Source: Helicobacter bizzozeronii CCUG 35545
GTDB lineage: Bacteria > Campylobacterota > Campylobacteria > Campylobacterales > Helicobacteraceae
NCBI GenBank assembly: GCA_000263275.1
Contig: CAGP01000129.1
Span: 40,468-104,467, forward strand
DNA: 64,000 bases
Reading direction: 5' to 3'
Shown here: positions 29,597 through 42,181 of the stretch, one piece after another
Position numbering within the stretch: the stretch's first letter is position 1
Layout of the letters: each line of letters starts with the position of its first letter
Made by a program: the position numbers and the translations under genes
The notes under the pieces: model-generated
What the model saw: only the letters and a program-made list of their open reading frames with translations
What the model was told of the DNA's origin: nothing
Database searches by the model: none

Positions 29597-30789
29597 CTTG
29601 CTTGGGTGGGTGCTAAGATACTGGTTTGGACCAACACTTGCGCGCCCACGCCCTCCTTTCTTCCAATAAACCCTAAGCCCTCTGTTGTGGTTGCTTTCAG
29701 GTTAATTTGATGGGGTTGGATTTTTAAGAGTTTGGCTAGATTTTGGCAAATGGCAGTGCGGTAGGGGGCAATTTTAGGGATTTGGGCAAAAAGGGTGGCA
29801 TCGATGCCCACCACCACATGCCCCAAATTTTGTACCAAGCCATAAATGCTTTGTAACATGAGGGCAGAATCTATGCCCACATAGGCAGAGTTTTCATCGC
29901 TATAATACATGCCAATGTCTCCGCCCTTGATTGCCCCCAATAGCGCATCTATCAGGGCGTGCAAAAGCACATCCCCATCGCTATGGGCTCTAAAACCTTG
30001 CTGTTGGCTATCTTTAGGATCGATCTGCACGCCCCCTATTTTCATCACTTTACTAGGCTCAAATCCATGCACATCAAAACCTATCCCCAAGGAGTGGCTA
30101 GAAACTTGTGGCTGGGAGGGTAGATCATGTGCATAGGTGAGTTTGTGCAGACGCGTGCTCCCAGAGATATACGCTACCCGCGCGCCCAAGCTCAAGATCG
30201 CGCTGCTCTCATCGCTAAAAACCCCCGTGGCATAAGCTTTTTTGAGCACGGCTGTGCGGCAGAGCTGGGGGGTTTGCACGCACCGCACCCCATTACGATC
30301 AAGCACTTGACTATCTTGGTAGATCAGCGTATCGCTTGGGGGCAAACTAGGGGCGACACAATCTAAAACTTGCTCGTGCATGGCTGAAAACAGATTGTAT
30401 AAAACAAGGTGATCCAAATAAAAACGCGCCACATCACTCACCATCACTAGGGGTGTATCCACTAGATCGAGTGCATTTTGCACGGATTGTTGCCGGGTTT
30501 TGCCCCCCAAGATCACGCTGACAAGAGAGTTGTTAAACCGCTGTTGGAGATAAATTTGCTCCACTGGGTGGCTGACCACCAAGAAAATACGCGCAAAACA
30601 TGCCATGCCTTGAAAATCCCGGCACACCTTTTCTAACAAGGGCATGCCCTCTAGGGGCCACCATTGTTTTTTGATCTGAAAAGCACCCCCCAAACTTTCC
30701 AAAAAACGCACACTTGATCCAGCTGCAGGCAAGATAAGCGAAACACCCATAGACTTAAAAGCCTGAAAATCTGACAAAGAAACAGACAT
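29593..30789 (-). CDS. ispDF: Bifunctional IspD/IspF enzyme
   Basis: A fusion of two steps of the MEP isoprenoid pathway: IspD makes CDP-methylerythritol from MEP and CTP, IspF cyclises the later intermediate to MEcPP. The IspD half starts with LILPAAGSSVRF and has SDVARF and TPQL; the IspF half starts GIGFDVHGF with the metal-binding Asp and His, then GGVQI, AHSDGDVLLHALIDALLGA and ATTTEGLGFIGRKEG. The frame is open to 30840, but a TAGAAT box lies in that extension, so I set the start at ATG 30789, giving 398 residues. Confidence 0.9.
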   Translation of the reverse strand: MSVSLSDFQAFKSMGVSLILPAAGSSVRFLESLGGAFQIKKQWWPLEGMPLLEKVCRDFQGMACFARIFLVVSHPVEQIYLQQRFNNSLVSVILGGKTRQQSVQNALDLVDTPLVMVSDVARFYLDHLVLYNLFSAMHEQVLDCVAPSLPPSDTLIYQDSQVLDRNGVRCVQTPQLCRTAVLKKAYATGVFSDESSAILSLGARVAYISGSTRLHKLTYAHDLPSQPQVSSHSLGIGFDVHGFEPSKVMKIGGVQIDPKDSQQQGFRAHSDGDVLLHALIDALLGAIKGGDIGMYYSDENSAYVGIDSALMLQSIYGLVQNLGHVVVGIDATLFAQIPKIAPYRTAICQNLAKLLKIQPHQINLKATTTEGLGFIGRKEGVGAQVLVQTSILAPTQAR

Positions 30790-30930
30790 ACCCAACACGC
30801 ACAACCCACCATTTATAAAAGTAACAAAATATTCTAGCATTCTAAATCTTAAAGGGGTGTTAGGGCAATTTAAGCCAGCATTTAAAAGCTTATGTTAGGG
30901 TGTAGGATTTTTAAATATAAAGGAGTCTAG

Positions 30931-32271
30931 ATGAGCCGCGCAAATTATTTAGCCAAACGCGCCAACGATGCGATTAAAACCCAACTACATTATGCCAAGC
31001 AAGGTATGGTTACTGAAGAGATGGAATACATCGCCAACATTGAGGAATTGAGTCCGGAGTTGGTGCGCTCTGAAGTGGCACGGGGGCGTTTGATCATTCC
31101 GGCTAATACCCAGCACCAAAATTTAGAGCCTATGGGTATCGGCATTGCGCTCAAAACTAAGATTAACGCCAATATTGGGAGTTCTGCCATTATCCATTCT
31201 GTAGATGAAGAAGTGCAAAAACTCCAAGTGGCGATCAAATACGGGGCAGATACAGTGATGGATCTCTCCACCGGTGGGGATTTGGACGCGATTCGATCTG
31301 AGATTATTAACGCCTCCAGTGTGCCTATTGGCACCGTGCCGATGTATCAAATTTTGCACGATGTGAATAACGATGTGATGAAACTAGACATCGATACGAT
31401 GTTGGGGGTATTAGAAAAACAGGCTAAACAGGGGGTGAGTTATTTTACTATCCACTGCGGATTTTTGCTCGAGCACATGCCTTTTGTGAGCCAGCGTAAA
31501 ATGGGGATTGTGAGTCGGGGAGGGAGCTTGATGGCAGCTTGGATGATGCATTACCATAAACAAAACCCCTTTTATACAGCCTTTGATGACATCTTAGCCA
31601 TTTGCCAACAATACGATGTGAGTTTGAGTTTAGGGGATTCTTTGCGCCCCGGATGTTTAGCTGATGCGAGCGACACCGCCCAATTTGCCGAGCTGAAGGT
31701 GTTAGGCGAGCTAGCCCAAAGAGCCTATGAAAAAGATGTGCAGGTGATGATTGAGGGTCCCGGGCATGTGCCCTTAAATCAAATTGAACGCAATGTCAAA
31801 CTCCAGCAAGAGTTTTGTAACCAAGCCCCCTTTTATGTGCTAGGACCTTTAGTAACTGATATTGCGGCCGGCTACGATCACATCGCCAGCGCGATTGGGG
31901 CATGTGTAGCCGCGTGGAAAGGGGTGGCTATGCTCTGCTATGTAACCCCCAAAGAGCATCTAGGCTTGCCTAATGCCAAAGATGTGAGAGAGGGGATTTT
32001 AGCCTACAAAATCGCCGCCCATGCTGCTGACATCGCACGGGGGCGAATCAACGCCCGCGTGCGCGATGACTTAATGAGCGATGCTAGGTATGCCTTTGAG
32101 TGGAACAAGCAATTTGAGCTCGCCTTGGATCCGGATCGTGCTAGAGAATACCACGATGAGGCTCTGCCCCAAGAGGTGTTTAAAGAAGCGGAGTTTTGCT
32201 CCATGTGTGGTCCTAAATTCTGTAGCTATAAGGTGAGCCAAGACATCTTTAAAAATTATAAGGGGGCTTAG
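30931..32271 (+). CDS. thiC: Phosphomethylpyrimidine synthase ThiC
   Basis: A radical-SAM enzyme that converts AIR to HMP-phosphate for thiamine. Short-form ThiC of 446 residues, without the long N-terminal domain of the E. coli type. The atypical C-terminal cluster motif is [12 protein letters not shown] (Cx2Cx4C). [24 protein letters not shown] and [18 protein letters not shown] are conserved. A clear AAAGGAGTCTAG ribosome site precedes the ATG. I saw no TPP riboswitch in the 90-base leader. As I recall, H. pylori lacks thiC, so this points to wider vitamin synthesis. Confidence 0.94.
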   Translation: MSRANYLAKRANDAIKTQLHYAKQGMVTEEMEYIANIEELSPELVRSEVARGRLIIPANTQHQNLEPMGIGIALKTKINANIGSSAIIHSVDEEVQKLQVAIKYGADTVMDLSTGGDLDAIRSEIINASSVPIGTVPMYQILHDVNNDVMKLDIDTMLGVLEKQAKQGVSYFTIHCGFLLEHMPFVSQRKMGIVSRGGSLMAAWMMHYHKQNPFYTAFDDILAICQQYDVSLSLGDSLRPGCLADASDTAQFAELKVLGELAQRAYEKDVQVMIEGPGHVPLNQIERNVKLQQEFCNQAPFYVLGPLVTDIAAGYDHIASAIGACVAAWKGVAMLCYVTPKEHLGLPNAKDVREGILAYKIAAHAADIARGRINARVRDDLMSDARYAFEWNKQFELALDPDRAREYHDEALPQEVFKEAEFCSMCGPKFCSYKVSQDIFKNYKGA

Positions 32272-32630
32272 GGTTTTTCTCTAGTGGAGGCGAGGTAGTA
32301 ATAAATTGCCTTGATCTCATCGGGGGTGAGGTTGTAGCGGGGCATGATGGATTTACCATTGGTGAGGGCTTTCTTAAAGGCTTCAAACTCGAGGTTATTG
32401 ATGGGGGGGGCTTTAATCAAATGTTTTTGATTATCTTGTATGTATCCGGTGATCACTTGTTCTGTGCCCAAAGCCCCATGGCACTTGGCACAGCTGATGT
32501 TGCGGGGGTTATTGTAAAGTTCCTTGCCATATTCGGCGGTGGTGATAAAGCTATTTTCTGTGGCTAGGCTGGTGCCAACCAATAAAAACAAGCCACCCAA
32601 CAGTCTTTGTAAGCAAGCGATCGCGCACAT
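32268..32630 (-). CDS. Small periplasmic c-type cytochrome
   Basis: A 120-residue class I cytochrome c. Signal peptide ([14 protein letters not shown]), then the haem-binding CAKCH around residue 47 and the axial Met in [20 protein letters not shown]. It probably shuttles electrons to a terminal oxidase or peroxidase, as cytochrome c553 does in H. pylori. It is convergent with thiC (stops overlap by 4 bases) and divergent from folD. Confidence 0.85.
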   Translation of the reverse strand: MCAIACLQRLLGGLFLLVGTSLATENSFITTAEYGKELYNNPRNISCAKCHGALGTEQVITGYIQDNQKHLIKAPPINNLEFEAFKKALTNGKSIMPRYNLTPDEIKAIYYYLASTREKP

Positions 32631-32656
32631 CGTCCCTATCTTTCAAAAATTTTGAT

Positions 32657-32662
32657 TATAAT
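32657..32662 (+). promoter_or_regulatory. -10 box of the folD-lepB-... operon
   Basis: TATAAT in TTTTGATTATAATAGCAC, 27 bases before folD. The genes downstream through ychF are packed with overlaps or very short gaps, so this is probably the main promoter of a nine-gene operon. Confidence 0.72.
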
Positions 32663-32688
32663 AGCACAAAAACTTTGGTGAGCTTAAG

Positions 32689-33543
32689 ATGGTTTTACTA
32701 GACGGGCAGGCATTGGCAAAGTTAAAAGAAAAGGAGCTGTGTAACGCAGTGCAAGAGCTCTCTTTAGTGCCTACTTTGGTGGTGATCTTGGTGGGTCAAG
32801 ACCCGGCTAGCGTGCTCTATGTCAATATGAAAGTCAAGGCGTGTAAGCGCGTGGGGATTGCTTGCATGTTACAAAATTTTGAATCCACAATCTCTCAAGA
32901 TCGCTTGTTCCAAGCCATTCAAGCCTATAATGATGACCCACAAGTGCATGGGATTTTAGTCCAATTACCCTTGCCAACACACATGGATACTAGAGAGGTG
33001 ATTGAGAGCATTGACCCGTATAAAGATGTCGATGGTTTCCACCCGCTCAATGTCGGGCGGGTCTATTCTAATAGTGCTTCTAAAGGTTTTTTACCCGCTA
33101 CGCCCATGGGGGTGATGGAGTTGCTAGAACATTACCAAATCCCCATCAAAGGGCAGGATGTCGCCATTATTGGGGCGAGCAATATCATTGGCAAGCCTCT
33201 AGCCTCTTTAATGTTAAACGCCGGGGCGACCATCAGTCTATGCCATATTTTGACTAAGGACATTAGCTTTTATACCCAAAATGCTGACATTGTGTGCGTG
33301 GGGGTAGGCAAACCAAAGCTCATCCAAGCCCCCATGATCAAAGCCGGTGCGGTGGTGGTGGATATTGGGATCAACAAGGACGAACAGGGCAAAGTTGTAG
33401 GTGATGTGGATTTTGATGGCGTGCAAAAGAAGGTAAGCTATATTACGCCCGTGCCTCGAGGTGTAGGACCAATGACGATTTCTTGTTTGTTGCAAAATAC
33501 CCTTTTAGCAGCCAAGAGGGTAGAGACTTCTTCAAAGGATTAA
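32689..33543 (+). CDS. folD: Methylene-THF dehydrogenase/cyclohydrolase
   Basis: FolD interconverts methylene-, methenyl- and 10-formyl-tetrahydrofolate. The catalytic Tyr and Lys are in [28 protein letters not shown] and [17 protein letters not shown] are family signatures, and [14 protein letters not shown] is the NADP loop. The 284 residues are intact. It is the first gene of the string. Confidence 0.95.
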   Translation: MVLLDGQALAKLKEKELCNAVQELSLVPTLVVILVGQDPASVLYVNMKVKACKRVGIACMLQNFESTISQDRLFQAIQAYNDDPQVHGILVQLPLPTHMDTREVIESIDPYKDVDGFHPLNVGRVYSNSASKGFLPATPMGVMELLEHYQIPIKGQDVAIIGASNIIGKPLASLMLNAGATISLCHILTKDISFYTQNADIVCVGVGKPKLIQAPMIKAGAVVVDIGINKDEQGKVVGDVDFDGVQKKVSYITPVPRGVGPMTISCLLQNTLLAAKRVETSSKD

Positions 33544-33544
33544 G

Positions 33545-34412
33545 ATGGCGTTGTTAAAAAGTTTGCGCGATTTTGCACTGAGCTGGGTGGGCACGATCGT
33601 TTTAGTGCTCTTGGCAATTTTCTTTGTCGCCCAAGCCTTTGTGATTCCCTCCCGCTCCATGGTGGGCACTCTTTATGAGGGGGATATGCTCTTTGTGAAA
33701 AAGTTTAGCTATGGTATCCCCTTGCCCCGCCTGCCTTGGTTGGATTTTAACCTGCTCCCTGATTTTAGGGGGAATGGGCATTTATTTGAGGGCAAAAGAC
33801 CCCAAAGGGGCGAAATTGTGGTCTTTATCCCCTACACAAACAAGGGTTACTGGGTTAAAAGGCTTTTTGCCACTGGGGGCGATGAGGTGATTTTTAATCA
33901 AGAGGGTTTTTATTTGCACCCCAAAGAGAGCGATACAGACACTAATTACATTGCTAAGAACTTCCCCAACCACACCATTAAGAATTTTTTTAGGCAAAGA
34001 CTTTGTTTTTGCCCCCTATGCCTCCAAACACCCCGGGATTTTTTATAGCCAAAATAATGTGGCTTTTGCCAACATGCAGATACTCCATGCAACCCAACCC
34101 TTTGGCGTGGCAATGCAACTCATTGACCTGGAGGGCACGCCTGCCTTTTACACCAAGATCGAACCCGATCACTTCTTTATGATCGGGGATAATCGCGATG
34201 ATAGCACCGACTCGCGTTTTGTGGGGAGTGTGCCCTATAGCCACATTATAGGCACGCCGTGGTTTGTCTATTTTAGTATCAACTTGACTAACAGCGTTGA
34301 GGCTAACACCAAAAACCCTAAAAATCTCTTCACCGTGCGCTGGAAACGCATGTTTAAAAGCGTGGAGGGCTTGGAGCGCCAAATCCCCACACCCAACAAA
34401 GTGGGGAGCTGA
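33545..34412 (+). CDS. lepB: Signal peptidase I, frameshifted
   Basis: LepB cleaves signal peptides from exported proteins on the outer face of the inner membrane. An N-terminal membrane helix (VGTIVLVLLAIFFVAQAFVI) precedes the catalytic Ser in IPSRSMVGTL; the general-base Lys is in GYWVKRLFATGGDEV, and MIGDNRDDSTDSRFVGSVP is box D/E. The frame breaks in the T7 run near 33986 (IKNF then LGKDFVFAPY). Rejoined length about 288 residues. Its TGA overlaps the rpiB ATG. Confidence 0.94.
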
Positions 34413-34858
34413 TGCAAACTTTAAAGGTTGTGGTGGGCTGTGATCATGCGGGCTTGGATTTAGCCCACTTTGTGTGTGCGTTTTTAGAACAAAAACAAGC
34501 CCAAGTAACGATATTTGCGCCCCCTAAGGGGCAACGGGTGGATTACCCCGATTTTGCTTACCAAGTAATTGATGCTTTAAAGCAGGATTGCCAAGCCAAG
34601 GGCGTTTTGGTGTGTGGGAGTGGGATTGGCATGAGCATAGCTTGTAATAGAGTGGCTGGCATGCGCGCTGCTCTTTGCACGGATGCCTACATGGCTAGAA
34701 TGGCAAGATTACACAATGATGCCAATGTGCTGTGTTTGGGGCAAAATGTTATAGGCTTTGGGGTGGCTCAAAGTATCTTAGAGGCTTTTTTTAGCACAGA
34801 GTTTGAGGGCGGGCGGCATGCCCTCCGCCTAGCCAAACTAGAGGGGCAATCATGTTAG
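34412..34858 (+). CDS. rpiB: Ribose-5-phosphate isomerase B
   Basis: RpiB interconverts ribose 5-phosphate and ribulose 5-phosphate. The opening GCDHAGLDLA, catalytic Cys/Thr region CGSGIGMSIACNRVAGMRAALC and the closing GGRHALRLAKL match the LacA/RpiB family. At 148 residues the frame is intact. It is translationally coupled to lepB and overlaps the following gene by 7 bases. Confidence 0.93.
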   Translation: MQTLKVVVGCDHAGLDLAHFVCAFLEQKQAQVTIFAPPKGQRVDYPDFAYQVIDALKQDCQAKGVLVCGSGIGMSIACNRVAGMRAALCTDAYMARMARLHNDANVLCLGQNVIGFGVAQSILEAFFSTEFEGGRHALRLAKLEGQSC

Positions 34859-35184
34859 CCCAGTGGATGCTCATCACGCTCATGGTGCTCTTTGTAGCTT
34901 ATATGGCGGTGCGGGCGTTTTTTTACCGCTCCATTGCCAAAAAACAAGAAAAGTATTCCGCATCCATGAAACTCACCTTGCAAGAAGCTGAGGTTTTGAT
35001 CCAAAAACACCAATTACAGCTCCAACGCTCTTTAGGCACCATTGATATTTTAACCCATGAGATGAATGCACTCAAAGATGAGGTCAAGGTTTTAAAACAA
35101 CGCAACGCCCAATACCGCCTAGAAACCGACAAATACAAGGCACGGATCAAAGAGTTAGAACAAAAAATTGAGGCATTGTTATAA
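34852..35184 (+). CDS. Membrane-anchored coiled-coil protein, unknown function
   Basis: A 110-residue protein: one N-terminal membrane helix (MLAQWMLITLMVLFVAYMAV), then a basic hinge and a continuous coiled coil to the end (QRSLGTIDILTHEMNALKDE...ELEQKIEAL). It occupies the place between rpiB and apt held by HP0573 in H. pylori. The shape resembles divisome-type or scaffold bitopic proteins, but no function can be assigned. Confidence 0.75.
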   Translation: MLAQWMLITLMVLFVAYMAVRAFFYRSIAKKQEKYSASMKLTLQEAEVLIQKHQLQLQRSLGTIDILTHEMNALKDEVKVLKQRNAQYRLETDKYKARIKELEQKIEALL

Positions 35185-35192
35185 GGAAGTCT

Positions 35193-35742
35193 ATGTTTAG
35201 CCAAAAGCTCAAATCCCAGCTCCACGACAATATTAGAGAAATTGAAAATTACCCACAAAGCGGTATTTTATTTAAAGACATCACACCTTTAATCAGCCAC
35301 CCGACTTTATTTGGTGCTCTCATTGATGCACTCAAGGATCGCTACAAGCACCACAGCCTAGATTTTGTGGTGGGCATTGAGGCACGGGGGTTTATTCTAG
35401 GTGCAGCCCTAGCCCATGCCTTGCGGGTGGGGTTTGTGCCCATACGCAAAAAGGGCAAGCTCCCCTTTAAGACTCTGAGTGCGGATTATAGCCTAGAGTA
35501 TGGCAAGGACAGTGTGGAAATCCATGCCGATGCCCTGCGTGGGATTAAAGATGCCCATGTGATTTTGGTTGATGATCTCATTGCCACAGGGGGGACAGCT
35601 CTAGCCAGCTTAGAATTGTTAGACAAACTACAAGCCAAGTGCATTGAGGCGTGTTTTTTTGATCGCACTTAGGAGTTTGGGCGGGTTGCAAAAAATCGCC
35701 GAACAAGCCAATGTTTTCAGTGTTTTAGAGTATGAACGCTAA
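35193..35742 (+). CDS. apt: Adenine phosphoribosyltransferase, frameshifted
   Basis: Apt salvages adenine to AMP using PRPP. FKDITPLISHP near the start is the adenine-site signature, and the PRPP loop is VILVDDLIATGGTALA. The frame breaks in the T7 run near 35659 (EACF then LIALRSLGGLQKIAEQ). The corrected end is SVLEYER at 35742, about 182 residues. Confidence 0.93.
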
Positions 35743-35751
35743 GGGTTTTGC

Positions 35752-37860
<2,109 letters not shown>

Positions 37861-37861
<1 letters not shown>

Positions 37862-38963
37862 TGGGTCTCTCTGTTGGGATTGTGGGCTTACCCAATGTGG
37901 GTAAGTCCAGCTTGTTTAATGCGCTCACCCGCACCGCCCAAGCCCAAAGTGCTAATTACCCTTTCTGCACCATCGACCCCAATAAAGCTATTGTAGATGT
38001 GCCCGATGTGCGTTTAAAGGAACTAGCCAAGATTGTCAAACCTCAAAAAATCCAGCACTCTAGCGTGGAATTTGTGGATATTGCTGGGCTCATCAAGGGG
38101 GCTTCTACTGGTGAGGGCTTGGGTAACCAATTCCTGGGGCATATCAAAGAATGTGCGGTGATCTTGCATGTGGTGCGTTGTTTTGAGGATGATGACATCA
38201 CGCATGTCAGCGGCGAGGTCAATCCCTTAAGCGACATTGAAACCATAGAGATCGAGCTCATTTTAGCCGACATCCAAACCCTCCAAAAACGCATGGAAAA
38301 ACTGAGTAAGTTAGCCAAGAGCAACAAAGAAGCCCAAGCACATTTAAACCTCGCCCAAAATCTCTTAGAACACCTCAATGCCTTGCAACCTGCTAGTAGC
38401 TTTGCTGGTAAAAACAACCCCTACTTTGAGGAGTTGGAAAAAGAATTGCGTTTTTTTGAGCACTAAAAAAGGTGATCTATGTGGCTAATGTGGGCGAGGC
38501 AGATGCCAGCTCTTTAAATGCCCATGCATGCCGTGTGCGGGATTTAGCCCAGCAAAGGGGGGCGTGTTTTGTGGGTTTGAGTGCCAAGCTAGAGGAGGAG
38601 CTAGGGAGCATGGAAACCACAGAAGCCCAAGAGTTTTTAGAAAGTTTGGGGGTTAAGCAAAGCGGGCTAGAACAGGTCATTAGCCTAAGCTTCCAACAAT
38701 TGGGCTTGATGAGCTATTTCACCGCTGGGGTGAAAGAGGTTAGGGCTTGGACGATTGCCAAGGGCTCGAGTGCGCCAGTGGCTGCGGGGGTGATTCATAA
38801 GGACTTTGAAAAGGGCTTTATTAGGGCTGAAACGATCTCTTATAATGATTTTATTGCCTATGGGGGCGAGGCAGGCGCGCGCGCCAAGGGGGCGTTGAGG
38901 GTGGAGGGCAAAGATTATATCGTGCAAGATGGAGATGTGATGCACTTTAGATTCAATGTCTAG
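37861..38963 (+). CDS. ychF: YchF/OLA1-type GTPase, frameshifted
   Basis: An Obg-family NTPase that binds ribosomes and hydrolyses ATP. G1 motif GLPNVGKSSLFNAL, G3 VDIAGLIKGASTGEGLGNQFL, and a C-terminal TGS domain (ISYNDFIAYGGEAGAR, DGDVMHFRFNV). Two adjacent breaks at 38450-38470: a T7 run and an A6 run, together restoring LRFLSTKKVIYVANVGE. Rejoined length 366 residues, as in H. pylori. The ATG overlaps the pepA stop. Confidence 0.94.
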
Positions 38964-38967
38964 GTGT

Positions 38968-38973
38968 TATAAT
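38968..38973 (+). promoter_or_regulatory. -10 box of cheV1
   Basis: TATAAT in AGGTGTTATAATAGACC, 25 bases before the cheV1 ATG, which has an AAGGAG ribosome site. Confidence 0.68.
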
Positions 38974-38997
38974 AGACCACCTTTTTAAGGAGAATGC

Positions 38998-39969
38998 ATG
39001 ACTAATAATTTAGCGCACATCGATCAGGTTACTAGCTTACATAAAAATAATGAACTCCAGCTTCTGTGCTTTAAATTAGGCAAAAATAGAGACCTCTATG
39101 CGGTGAATGTGTTTAAAATCCGCGAGGTGGTGAAATATGAGGGGAGTTTGACCATCATCAGCCACGAGCCTAATTCTTTGGTGGAGGGCTTGATCATCAT
39201 TCGGGAGATGACCATCCCTTTGATTGACATGAAAAAATGGTTCTATTATGACAGCAACAACAAGCAAAAGGACTTGCGCCCTTACCGCGTTGAGCGGGCT
39301 GAGGGGGAGGATGATATTATCATGATCTGCGAGTTTTCGCGTTGGACCATTGGGGTGCGCATTTATGAAGCCGATCGCATCCTCAATAAAAAATGGACCG
39401 AGATCGAGCAGAGTGCAGGCGTGGGGGGCAATACGGGCAATTCTAAATTAGTCAGCCGCACCCGCTATTTTGATGGGCGTTTGGTGCAGGTGGTGGATAT
39501 TGAAAAAATGCTAGTGGATGTCTTCCCTTGGATTGAAGATGAAAGCCGTGCGGAGTTAGAAAAACTCTCCAAAGTCTATAGCGATAAAATGGTTTTGCTG
39601 GCTGATGATTCGCCCAGTGTGCTTAAAACCATGCAAGTGATCTTAGACAAACTGGGAATCAAGCACTTGGATTTCATCAACGGGCAACAGCTCTTAGATT
39701 ATCTCTTTGATAAAGAAACCATTGTTGAAGATGTGGGTCTAATCATCACCGATTTAGAGATGCCCGAGGCAAGTGGGTTTGAGGTGATCAGACGGACTAA
39801 ATTAGACCCCAACACCGCTAAAATCCCCATTGTGGTCAATTCTTCTATGAGCGGGAGCTCCAATGAGGAGATGGCGCGCTCCTTGCATGCCGATGATTTC
39901 ATTTCTAAGTCCAACCCCTTAGATGTGGAGCGTATCATTAAAAATTTCATGCACACAGAGCGGGCTTAG
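38998..39969 (+). CDS. cheV1: Chemotaxis coupling protein CheV (CheV1 type)
   Basis: CheV links chemoreceptors to CheA and carries its own receiver domain. Residues ~10-165 form a CheW-like domain (NVFKIREVVKYEG, PLIDMKKW), and ~195-320 a receiver with LLADDSPSVLKTM, phospho-acceptor Asp in LIITDLEMPEASG and a Lys in ADDFISKSNPLD. At 323 residues the frame is intact. I call it CheV1 because nspC follows, as next to HP0019 in H. pylori. Confidence 0.92.
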   Translation: MTNNLAHIDQVTSLHKNNELQLLCFKLGKNRDLYAVNVFKIREVVKYEGSLTIISHEPNSLVEGLIIIREMTIPLIDMKKWFYYDSNNKQKDLRPYRVERAEGEDDIIMICEFSRWTIGVRIYEADRILNKKWTEIEQSAGVGGNTGNSKLVSRTRYFDGRLVQVVDIEKMLVDVFPWIEDESRAELEKLSKVYSDKMVLLADDSPSVLKTMQVILDKLGIKHLDFINGQQLLDYLFDKETIVEDVGLIITDLEMPEASGFEVIRRTKLDPNTAKIPIVVNSSMSGSSNEEMARSLHADDFISKSNPLDVERIIKNFMHTERA

Positions 39970-39970
39970 A

Positions 39971-41174
39971 GTGGATTATCATGCCATCCCCTCGCCCTGC
40001 TATGTCCTCGAATTAAGCAAGCTCCAGCACAATCTAGCCCTGCTAGAGAGGGTGCAACAAGAGGCAGGGGTTAAAATCTTACTTGCCTTGAAAGGTTTTG
40101 CCTTTTGGCGTTGCTTTGAGTGGGTGCGCCCCAATTTGCATGGATGTTGTGCCAGTGGGGTGCATGAGGCGTTATTAGCTTATGAGGAATTTGGCTCACG
40201 CGAGAGTGGGAAAGAGATTTGTGTTTTTAGTCCGGGTTATAAACCCGATGAGATAGCCCAGCTCCTCCCCATCGCCACGCACATTATCTTTAACTCTTTT
40301 AACCAATACACAGCTTACAAAGATTTAATTCTTAAGAAAAACCAGCAATTAGATAGCTTAGGGCTCTCACCCATTAAGATGGGCTTGAGACTCAACCCAC
40401 TTTATAGCGAGGTTAGCCCCTTGATTTATAACCCCTGTGCCCCCTTTAGCCGTTTGGGGATCACGCCCAGTGCTTTTAACGAGGGTGTCGCAAAATACGG
40501 GCTAGAAGGCATTAGTGGGTTGCACTTCCACACGCATTGCGAACAAGATGCGTTAGCGTTCCAAAGAACCCTAGAACATATTGAAAAGCACTTTGGGGAG
40601 GCGATGACGCAAGTCCAATGGGTTAATTTTGGGGGCGGGCACCACATCACCAAAGAGGGTTACCAAGTAGAGGTATTAACCCAGTTGGTGCAGAATTTTA
40701 AAAGCCGCTATGCCAATATTTGTGAGATTTTTTTAGAACCCGGGGAGGCGGTGGGCTGGCAGGCAGGCTTTTTTATTAGCCAGCGTGATTGATGTGGTGC
40801 AAAATGACATGCCCATTGCGATCTTAGATGTGAGCATTGCCAACCACATGCCCGATTGCTTAGAGATGCCCTACAAACCACAAGTTTCTAGGATAAGCAC
40901 ACAAGGATTAGAGCAAGCCCATTTAGAGCCCCAAGAGAATCCTTGCATGCTGGGCGGCACCAGTTGTTTGGCAGGGGATTTTATCGGACCCTATGGTTTT
41001 GAAAGTCCTTTGCAAATAGGCGATAAGCTCATTTTTCAAGACATGTTGCATTACACCATTGTTAAAAACAACACCTTCAATGGGATTGCCCTACCCAGTT
41101 TGGGCTTACTTGAGCATGATCGCTTTAAATTGCTCCAAAAGTTTGACTACGCCCACTACAAGGAACGCAATTAG
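39971..41174 (+). CDS. nspC: Carboxynorspermidine decarboxylase, frameshifted
   Basis: A PLP enzyme of the alanine-racemase fold that makes spermidine or norspermidine from the carboxy precursor. The PLP-binding Lys is in ILLALKGFAFW (~residue 38), with GLHFHTHCEQD, NFGGGHH and the EPGEAVG box. The start is a GTG at 39971, 1 base after the cheV1 stop. The frame breaks in the T6 run near 40771 (QAGF then LLASVIDVVQN). C-terminal GTSCLAGDFIG contains the catalytic Cys. Rejoined length about 400 residues. Confidence 0.92.
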
Positions 41175-42007
41175 TTAGTTTGCCTGATGGCAACAAATCC
41201 GCGATCCAGCCCCGCATAGTCGCTATAAAAGCTAGCTTGGTATTTTTGTAGCCCCAAATATTCGCTTAAAGACGCGCGGTGGGTAGCCCCCATCTCGCAT
41301 GCCAAGTATCTAACCCGCTTGTGGGCTGCCTCATCAATCAAGGCTTTGATGATCTCATCGCCTTGTTCGCCCCCATAGAGGGCAATCTCGGGTTCATAAC
41401 GCACAGAGGGATCTAAGGGGTAATCCAGCGCAACATAGGGCGGGTTGCTCACCACCAAAGTGCGCGCCTGAATATCCACGCCCTCCATCAAAGAAGTTTG
41501 GAATAAAGAGATGCGCTCTTGTAAACCAAAGGTGGCGATATTAACGCTCGCCACTTCCAAAGCCTCCATGGAGATGTCTGTTGCCAAAATGGAGATTTTA
41601 GGGTGGGCGATGGCTAGACTCACCGAAACAACGCCACTCCCAATCCCCACTTCCACCACATTTTTGATCCCATAATCTTGGATGATTTGGGAAGCTTGAT
41701 GCACCAAAATTTCGGTTTCGGGTCTAGGGATCAACACCCGTTCATCCACAAAGAATAAACGCCCATAAAAGCTCACCTCATGGGTGATGTATTCTAAAGG
41801 TTTGCCCTTGGAGCGCACCTTCACCATGTGCATGAAGTGCTCAAAGGCAAATGCATCTAGTTCCTCTTGGGCGTGCATGTGCAAATACACCCGATCCACG
41901 CCCAACAAATGGCTTAAAAGGGTCTCAGATTCTAATGCGGGGCGCATGCCCTTATCTTTAAGGATTTTCTTAGCCTCGTATAAGGCTTTGGAAATATTAA
42001 CATCCAT
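41171..42007 (-). CDS. prmC: Release-factor glutamine methyltransferase PrmC
   Basis: PrmC (HemK) methylates the GGQ glutamine of peptide release factors using SAM. The SAM motif is VVEVGIGSGVVSVSLAIA and the substrate motif is VVSNPPYVALDYP. At 278 residues the frame is intact. It is convergent with nspC (stops overlap) and divergent from ddl. Confidence 0.93.
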   Translation of the reverse strand: MDVNISKALYEAKKILKDKGMRPALESETLLSHLLGVDRVYLHMHAQEELDAFAFEHFMHMVKVRSKGKPLEYITHEVSFYGRLFFVDERVLIPRPETEILVHQASQIIQDYGIKNVVEVGIGSGVVSVSLAIAHPKISILATDISMEALEVASVNIATFGLQERISLFQTSLMEGVDIQARTLVVSNPPYVALDYPLDPSVRYEPEIALYGGEQGDEIIKALIDEAAHKRVRYLACEMGATHRASLSEYLGLQKYQASFYSDYAGLDRGFVAIRQTN

Positions 42008-42133
42008 TCAGCAAACCACAATATTGGATTTAGTTTTGCAACCAGTCAGCCATTCTAACCTAAAAAACCTTTAGCCTATTTGAGAGAGAACAACACCAAA
42101 AGCAGGGGTGGCGGTATTTTTTAAAAGATTAGG

Positions 42134-42139
42134 TATAAT
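42134..42139 (+). promoter_or_regulatory. -10 box of the ddl operon
   Basis: TATAAT in GATTAGGTATAATAATGG, 42 bases before the ddl GTG start. It would drive ddl, the hydrolase gene, murF, the HIT gene, prs and possibly purA. Confidence 0.65.
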
Positions 42140-42181
42140 AATGGCAACAGACATCTCTTGGCATGCATATAAGGATTAGAA

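Noticed and set aside
30841..30930. TPP riboswitch before thiC
   Set aside because: No conserved riboswitch blocks were found in the leader.
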